DNA from: Leclercia adecarboxylata | GTDB lineage: Bacteria > Pseudomonadota > Gammaproteobacteria > Enterobacterales > Enterobacteriaceae | DNA length: 64,000 nucleotides | Direction: 5' to 3' | Assembly: GCF_023639785.1 (NCBI RefSeq) | Contig: NZ_CP098325.1 | Coordinates: 3,038,001-3,102,000, forward strand | Part shown: positions 59,098 through 64,000 of the stretch, in pieces | Position numbering within the stretch: the stretch's first letter is position 1 | Layout of the letters: every line of letters begins with the position of its first letter | Program-made: the position numbers and the translations under genes | Notes under the pieces: model-generated | What the model saw: only the letters and a program-made list of their open reading frames with translations | What the model was told of the DNA's origin: nothing | Database searches by the model: none

Positions 59098-59559
59098 ATG
59101 AAAAAGATTCTGTTGGTGGGTGTGATTGCCGCTTTGCTGGCGGGCTGTGTCTCAGAGGAGCAGCGCTTGGCGCAGTGTCAGGCCAAAGGCGTAAGCCGTG
59201 ATGCCTGCTACATTGCCGACCAGAACCGTCAGGCCACCATCAATGCGGCGGCGGAAAAGCAGGCGCTTGAGAATGCGCATGAAGCCGTACAACATGGCCA
59301 GGCGGCTCACGTTGCCGATCCGCTGCGTGAAGCCTCCTTCAGTGCTAACGGGATTAAAGCCAGCATCAATAACGGCTTCACCCAGGCCACCATCAACGGC
59401 AAAAAAGCGTCGGTGAAACGGTTTAACGCGAATTTTTACGAGGTGAAAGGCGCGGGTTACGTGCTGTCGATCTCGCTGGATGCGAACGGCGTGGTCGATG
59501 CCTCATGGAATAAAACCCATGGCCGCGACAACGGTATTCTGAACGTAGTCCAAAAGTAG
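59098..59559 (+). CDS. Small lipoprotein of unknown function
   Basis: The 153-residue precursor begins MKKILLVGVIAALLAGC, a clear lipoprotein signal with the lipobox LLAGC and Cys17 as the lipid anchor. Residue +2 is Val, so an outer-membrane location is expected. The mature part has two Cys (QCQAKGVSRDACYIADQNRQ), then an Ala/Gln-rich helical stretch and a beta-rich C-terminus (YVLSISLDANGVVDASWNK). I do not recognise a family. It stands alone between thiM and dat, with its own promoter region. Confidence 0.85.
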   Translation: MKKILLVGVIAALLAGCVSEEQRLAQCQAKGVSRDACYIADQNRQATINAAAEKQALENAHEAVQHGQAAHVADPLREASFSANGIKASINNGFTQATINGKKASVKRFNANFYEVKGAGYVLSISLDANGVVDASWNKTHGRDNGILNVVQK

Positions 59560-59640
59560 TTTAAAGCGTTCTAAAAAGCCCCTCTTATATACCCGGAGCC
59601 TCCCCCGGGAAACCTCAGGCACCATGCGGGGTTACGCCCT

Positions 59641-59663
59641 ACGCGCGTTGTTTCAACGCGCGT
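59641..59663 (+). promoter_or_regulatory. Perfect hairpin upstream of dat
   Basis: ACGCGCGTTG and CAACGCGCGT are perfect complements around a TTT loop, ten pairs in all. No T-run follows, so it is not a standard terminator. It lies about 140 bases before the dat start and 80 bases after the lipoprotein stop. It may be an operator, a processing site or a Rho-related element. Confidence 0.5.
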
Positions 59664-59801
59664 TACAAAACGATAAACAATTAACCATTGAGCCCTGGGC
59701 AAAAAGGCTCTATATTGGCCGCGATTTTTGATGCCCTTCTCATTTTTTTTCATTAATTATTCAATCGGAGCCACGTGCTGAGCTGCGGTTGTAGGAGTGA
59801 T

Positions 59802-61184
59802 ATGATGACGGATAAAGTCCGTATTGATACTTTGAATGCTTCTTCTTTCAAAACCAACGAAACCTATCTGGCCCGTCAGGCCGAAATGGAATCCAATGTC
59901 AGGAGTTATCCGCGCAAGCTGCCTTTAGCCATTACGAAGGCGGACGGGGTGTGGATCACCGACGCGGATAACAAAGAGTATCTTGATTGCCTGGCCGGAG
60001 CGGGAACGCTGGCGCTGGGACATAACCATCCTGATGTGCTGAAAAGCATCCAAAGTGTCATTACCAGCGGCTTGCCGTTACATACCCTGGATCTGACCAC
60101 GCCGTTGAAAGACGCGTTTTCAGAATACCTGCTCTCTATGCTGCCAGGTCAGGGCAAAGAGTACTGCCTGCAGTTTACCGGCCCATCCGGCGCAGATGCT
60201 GTTGAAGCCGCGCTGAAGCTGGCGAAAAAAGTGACCGGCCGCAGCGGCATCATCAGCTTCTCTGGTGCATACCACGGCATGACCCACGGCGCACTGTCCG
60301 TGACCGGCAACCTGTCTCCGAAAGAAGCGGTTGACGGCATGATGCCAGAAGTACAGTTCATGCCTTACCCGCACCAGTACCGCTGCCCGTTGGGTATCGG
60401 CGGTGAAGCAGGTGTTAAAGCGCTGACCTACTACTTCGAAAACCTGATCAACGACGTTGAAAGCGGCGTGCGTAAACCTGCTGCCGTGATTCTGGAAGCC
60501 GTTCAGGGCGAAGGCGGCGTGAACCCGGCACCGGTTGAATGGCTGCAGCGCATCCGTAAAGTGACTGAAGAGCACGGCATTCTGCTGATCCTTGACGAAG
60601 TTCAGGCTGGCTTTGCCCGTACTGGTAAATTCTTCGCCTTTGAACACGCGGGTATTCAGCCAGACATCGTTGTGATGTCCAAAGCTGTGGGCGGCGGTCT
60701 GCCGCTGGCCGTACTTGGTATCAAAAAGCAGTTCGACGCCTGGTCTCCTGGCCACCACACCGGTACCTTCCGTGGTAACCAGCTGGCAATGGCAACGGGC
60801 CTCACCACCCTGCAGATCCTCAAAGAGCAGAATATCGCTGATAAAGTTGCCGCCCAGGGCGAGTGGCTGAAAGCGAAACTGGTTGAGCTGCAGAAACGCT
60901 ATCCGGTTATTGGTCACGTGCGCGGTCTGGGCATGATGATCGGTATTGAGATCGTTAAGCCGCACGAAGCTGCCGACCATATGGGCTGCTTCCCGGGCGA
61001 CGGCGAGCTGTCTGCATTGATCCAGAAGAAGTGCTTCGAAGCGGGCCTGATTCTGGAGCGTGGCGGTCGTAACGGTAACGTTGTGCGTCTGCTGCCTTCC
61101 CTGCTGATCAGCGATCAGGAGCTGAATGTGTTCCTGGATAAATTTGAGCAGGCGCTGCTTGCTGCGGGCGTTCGCCCAGTCTAA
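59802..61184 (+). CDS. dat: Dat, L-2,4-diaminobutyrate:2-oxoglutarate aminotransferase
   Basis: Dat makes L-2,4-diaminobutyrate from aspartate semialdehyde with glutamate as amino donor. The 460-residue class III aminotransferase has [20 protein letters not shown], the PLP motif [20 protein letters not shown] and the lysine region [27 protein letters not shown] follows it. AGGAG lies four bases before this ATG and seven before the next codon, also ATG (59805), so either may be used. It is followed by ddc nine bases later. E. coli K-12 has no counterpart at this place. Confidence 0.92.
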   Translation: MMTDKVRIDTLNASSFKTNETYLARQAEMESNVRSYPRKLPLAITKADGVWITDADNKEYLDCLAGAGTLALGHNHPDVLKSIQSVITSGLPLHTLDLTTPLKDAFSEYLLSMLPGQGKEYCLQFTGPSGADAVEAALKLAKKVTGRSGIISFSGAYHGMTHGALSVTGNLSPKEAVDGMMPEVQFMPYPHQYRCPLGIGGEAGVKALTYYFENLINDVESGVRKPAAVILEAVQGEGGVNPAPVEWLQRIRKVTEEHGILLILDEVQAGFARTGKFFAFEHAGIQPDIVVMSKAVGGGLPLAVLGIKKQFDAWSPGHHTGTFRGNQLAMATGLTTLQILKEQNIADKVAAQGEWLKAKLVELQKRYPVIGHVRGLGMMIGIEIVKPHEAADHMGCFPGDGELSALIQKKCFEAGLILERGGRNGNVVRLLPSLLISDQELNVFLDKFEQALLAAGVRPV

Positions 61185-61193
61185 CCGGAGACA

Positions 61194-62669
61194 ATGGATA
61201 CAATGTCAGATTTAAACCCGATTTTGTCGTCCTCGGCGCAAAGCATCGAAGCCTATCAGCAGGCCATCGAGCAGAGCACCCAGGCGGTCATGCAGTGGCT
61301 GAAACAGCCGGAAATGTACCAGGGTAAAACGGTCGCTGAACTGCGCGACCGTATCAACCTGGATTTCAACCCGGAAGGGCTGGGCAACGAGACCGCTATC
61401 GAGCGCGCCGTTGAATATTTCCTGAAAGACAGCCTGGCGGTGCATCATCCGCAGTGTGTGGCGCATCTGCACTGCCCTAGCCTGGTGGTAAGCCAGGCGG
61501 CGGAGGTGATGATCAACGCCACTAACCAGAGCATGGACTCCTGGGATCAGAGCCCGTCTGCGACCATTATCGAGATAAAACTGATCGAGTGGCTGCGTAC
61601 CCGCCTGGGTTATCAGGCGGGCGACGCGGGCGTCTTCACCAGCGGCGGCACCCAGAGCAACATGATGGGTCTGATGCTGGCGCGCGATGCCTTCTTTGCA
61701 CGTCAGGGCCACTCCGTCCAGCAGGATGGTCTGGTTGGCGATCTGCGTAAGATCCGTGTTCTGTGCTCCGACAGCGCCCACTTCTCCGTACAGAAGAATA
61801 TGGCGCTGATGGGTCTGGGCTACCAGTCCGTTATCCAGGTTAAAACTGACGAATGTTCGCGCATGGATCTGAACGATCTGGCCGCGAAAATTGAGCAGTG
61901 CAATGCCAACGGCGAGCAGATTCTGGCGATCGTTGCCACTGCCGGTACCACCGATGCGGGCGCTATCGATCCGCTGCGTGCGATTGCAGAGCTGGCGGCG
62001 AAGCAGAATATCTGGGTTCACGTCGATGCGGCATGGGGCGGCGCGCTGCTGATGTCCGAGAAGTATCGCGATTACCTCGACGGTATCGAGCTGGTGGATT
62101 CCGTAACGCTGGACTTCCACAAGCAGTTCTTCCAGACCATTAGCTGTGGCGCGTTCCTGCTGAAAGAAGCGCGTCACTATGAGCTGATGCGTTATCAGGC
62201 GGCGTACCTGAACTCTGAGTTTGATGAAGAGGCGGGCGTGCCAAACCTGGTATCCAAATCCCTGCAGACCACCCGTCGTTTTGACGCGCTGAAGCTGTGG
62301 ATGAGTCTGGAAGCGCTGGGCGAGAAGAAATACGCTGAGATTATCGATCACGGTGTCACCATGGCGCAGCAGGTTGCCGCGTACGTGACTGAACAGCCGC
62401 TGCTGGAGCTGGTCATGCCGCCACAGCTGGCGAGCGTTCTTTTCCGCTTCCGTCCTGAGCATCAGCTGGATGACGCAGCCATCGCGCTGCTCAACCAGAA
62501 GATTGGCGATGCCCTGCTGGAATCCGGTCGCGCTAACGTCGGTGTCACCGAGCATAACGGTATCACTTGCCTGAAGCTGACCCTGCTGAACCCAATCGTA
62601 ACGCTGGAAGATGTTAAAGTTCTGCTGTCACTGGTAGAACGTACGGCGCACGAACTGCTGGCGAAGTAA
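61194..62669 (+). CDS. ddc: Ddc, L-2,4-diaminobutyrate decarboxylase
   Basis: Ddc removes CO2 from L-2,4-diaminobutyrate to give 1,3-diaminopropane. The 491-residue group II PLP decarboxylase has VFTSGGTQSNMMGLMLARDA, the PLP-phosphate site IWVHVDAAWGGALL and the Schiff-base lysine in LDFHKQFFQTISCGAFLL. It starts nine bases after dat. GGAG is only three bases from the ATG at 61194, so the ATG at 61203 is an alternative. Together the pair supplies diaminopropane, which in Acinetobacter affects motility and virulence; here the role is unknown. Confidence 0.92.
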   Translation: MDTMSDLNPILSSSAQSIEAYQQAIEQSTQAVMQWLKQPEMYQGKTVAELRDRINLDFNPEGLGNETAIERAVEYFLKDSLAVHHPQCVAHLHCPSLVVSQAAEVMINATNQSMDSWDQSPSATIIEIKLIEWLRTRLGYQAGDAGVFTSGGTQSNMMGLMLARDAFFARQGHSVQQDGLVGDLRKIRVLCSDSAHFSVQKNMALMGLGYQSVIQVKTDECSRMDLNDLAAKIEQCNANGEQILAIVATAGTTDAGAIDPLRAIAELAAKQNIWVHVDAAWGGALLMSEKYRDYLDGIELVDSVTLDFHKQFFQTISCGAFLLKEARHYELMRYQAAYLNSEFDEEAGVPNLVSKSLQTTRRFDALKLWMSLEALGEKKYAEIIDHGVTMAQQVAAYVTEQPLLELVMPPQLASVLFRFRPEHQLDDAAIALLNQKIGDALLESGRANVGVTEHNGITCLKLTLLNPIVTLEDVKVLLSLVERTAHELLAK

Positions 62670-62678
62670 AAGGTTTAA

Positions 62679-62702
62679 CCCGGCGGCGCTCGCTGCCGGG
62701 TC
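62679..62702 (+). terminator. Probable terminator after ddc
   Basis: ACCCGGC and GCCGGGT pair on either side of a GC-rich centre that can also pair (GC/GC). It begins ten bases after the ddc stop. The following TCTTCACTC is only moderately T-rich, so termination is probable rather than sure. Convergent wzc-like transcription ends just beyond it. Confidence 0.5.
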
Positions 62703-62717
62703 TTCACTCCCCTCACA

Positions 62718-64000
62718 TTATTCCGCTTTATTCTTCCCCTGTTTGCGCTTAGAGGTGGAGTAGCCATACGCATCATAACCGGAAGCATAATAGCTGGCCG
62801 CGGATTTCACGACGTCATTCAGTATCGCGCCTTTAATGTTGACTCCCATCTGCTGTAAACGGCGCTGGCACACCGCCATCTCCCGGACGCTGGTCACGTT
62901 AAAGCGAGCCACCAGCAGGGTGGTAGCCGCAATCCGGCCGATCAGCGCGGCATCCGTGACTGCCAGAACCGGCGGCGTATCGACAATCACGATATCGTAC
63001 TGGGTGCTGGCCCAGTGCATAAAGGCCTGGAAACGCTCGTGCATCAACAATTCAGAAGGGTTCGGCGGATATTTACCGCAGGTCACTACATCAAATTGCC
63101 CGCTGGTGTAGGTCTGGATCGCTTCATGGAAGGCGACTTTACCTGACAACACATCTGATAAACCGGCGTCATTGCGCAGGTTAAAAATATTGTGCACATA
63201 GCCTTTGCGCATGTCGGCATCGATAAACAGTACCCGCTGCTGAACCTGCGTGACCAGTGCCGCCAGTGTGGTGCTGACCAGCGTTTTACCGCAGTCCTGG
63301 CTCGGACCAGTGAACATCAAAATATTATTTTCGGCATCCATCATGGCGAAGTGCAGGCTGGTTCGTAACCCGCGCACCGCTTCGACAAAGTTATCCAGCG
63401 GCCGGTCTATCGGCAAGAAGGGCACATCGACAATTTTGTGTCGCTTGCAATAGTGAAAGAAATAGCGGTTACCGATACGGGTTTTACTGTGCAGCCAGGC
63501 AGAATGCGGCAAGGTGGCATAGACGCTAACCCCCTCCTCTTCGAGCTGTTCCGGGGCGTTAATGCCGCGTCGCAGCGCCGTTTTTGCCAGCACGCCGCCA
63601 GACGCAATAAACATCCCGAACAGGGTCATAGCGACCACAATCATCGCTTTACGCGGCTTAACTGGCGCAGGTTGTGTCATCGCCGGGTCGATAATGCGCA
63701 CATTGCCAATCGCGCTGGAACGAGAGATGTTCAGCTCCTGCTGGCGGGTAAGCAGCTGGAGGTAAACCGCCCGGCCTGAATCCACATCGCGGCTGAGGCG
63801 CAGGATCTGCTGTTGCGTTGATGGCATCGCCCCTACACGCTTGTTCAGCCGCTCCCGTTCGGCTTCTAAGGTCTCACGTTTTTCCCGCAGCGCCCGATAG
63901 GTCGGGTGGTCTTTTTTAAAGTGCTGAGAGACCTCGGCCTCGCGGAAGGTAAGCTCATTGAGCTGATTATCAACGTTAACAATCTGCTCAAGCACTGTCT
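62718..64000 (-). CDS. Second Wzc/Etk-type tyrosine kinase (C-terminal part)
   Basis: The frame is open to the right edge, so only the last 427 or so residues are seen. They show the end of the periplasmic domain with coiled coil, TM2 (AMIVVAMTLFGMFIASGGVL), and the BY-kinase with Walker A FTGPSQDCGKTLVSTTLAAL, Walker A' VLFIDADMRKGYVH and Walker B IVIVDTPPVLAVTDA. The tail has five Tyr (YYASGYDAYGYS) in place of the denser cluster of Wzc at 14901. It is a paralogue, perhaps of Etk or another capsule system; wza/wzb partners should lie beyond the edge. Confidence 0.9.
   Translation of the reverse strand, partial: TVLEQIVNVDNQLNELTFREAEVSQHFKKDHPTYRALREKRETLEAERERLNKRVGAMPSTQQQILRLSRDVDSGRAVYLQLLTRQQELNISRSSAIGNVRIIDPAMTQPAPVKPRKAMIVVAMTLFGMFIASGGVLAKTALRRGINAPEQLEEEGVSVYATLPHSAWLHSKTRIGNRYFFHYCKRHKIVDVPFLPIDRPLDNFVEAVRGLRTSLHFAMMDAENNILMFTGPSQDCGKTLVSTTLAALVTQVQQRVLFIDADMRKGYVHNIFNLRNDAGLSDVLSGKVAFHEAIQTYTSGQFDVVTCGKYPPNPSELLMHERFQAFMHWASTQYDIVIVDTPPVLAVTDAALIGRIAATTLLVARFNVTSVREMAVCQRRLQQMGVNIKGAILNDVVKSAASYYASGYDAYGYSTSKRKQGKNKAE

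Noticed and set aside
3083..62669. tRNA genes, insertion sequences or CRISPR arrays
   Set aside because: No transposase frame, terminal repeats, regularly spaced repeats or cloverleaf-like sequences were recognised anywhere in the window.

Overview
The window comes from a chromosome of the family Enterobacteriaceae. The gene order from the colanic acid cluster through yegH-asmA-dcd-udk-dgcE-alkA-yegD-mdtABCD-baeSR to trhP-cyaR and yegS follows the E. coli map. The proteins differ moderately from E. coli ones, yegP is missing, a bluR/bluF module sits between baeR and trhP, and a dat-ddc pair is present. This fits an Enterobacter/Lelliottia/Leclercia-type genome better than Escherichia. That genus-level guess is inference.

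Layout. (1) 1-18657, minus strand: the colanic acid operon in the order wza-wzb-wzc-wcaABCDEF-gmd-fcl-gmm-wcaI-manC-manB-wcaJ-wzxC-wcaK, with wcaK cut by the window edge. Its leader has a JUMPstart/ops element and a candidate RcsAB box. (2) 19.3-30.2 kb: yegH; the udk-dcd-asmA run; the diguanylate cyclase dgcE, overlapping alkA tail to tail; and the Hsp70-like yegD. (3) 30.5-41.5 kb: the mdtABCD-baeSR efflux and two-component operon, with candidate BaeR boxes. (4) 41.5-44.9 kb: a blue-light module of BluR repressor, BluF photoreceptor and the small connector proteins YcgZ, YmgA and AriR, with clear palindromic operators. (5) 45.0-49.2 kb: trhP, the small RNA CyaR behind a CRP-type promoter, a short AT-rich accessory stretch, and yegS. 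(6) 49.2-55.6 kb: a six-gene minus-strand operon coupling an enolase-superfamily enzyme to a peptide-type ABC importer. (7) 55.9-59.6 kb: fbaB, the TPP-riboswitch-controlled thiM-thiD, and a small lipoprotein gene. (8) 59.8-64.0 kb: dat-ddc for 1,3-diaminopropane synthesis, then the C-terminal part of a second Wzc-type tyrosine kinase, which implies another polysaccharide export cluster beyond the right edge.

The most novel item is a 96-residue gene at 46887-47177 (minus). Its N-terminus reads MREINPQEMADVTGSG, the form of a class II microcin leader with a double-glycine-type cleavage site. A Gly-rich, Cys-free core of about 81 residues follows. The gene has its own terminator and no recognisable immunity or export gene beside it. 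A divergent 112-residue ORF with a very strong ribosome binding site lies 600 bp away. This cyaR-yegS interval is a variable site (E. coli K-12 has phage remnants there), so an orphan microcin locus is plausible but unproven.

Dispersed palindromic elements (two REP units and several boxC-like CCCTCTCCC/GGGAGAGGG elements) mark gene ends throughout. I saw no tRNA, rRNA, insertion sequence or CRISPR array.
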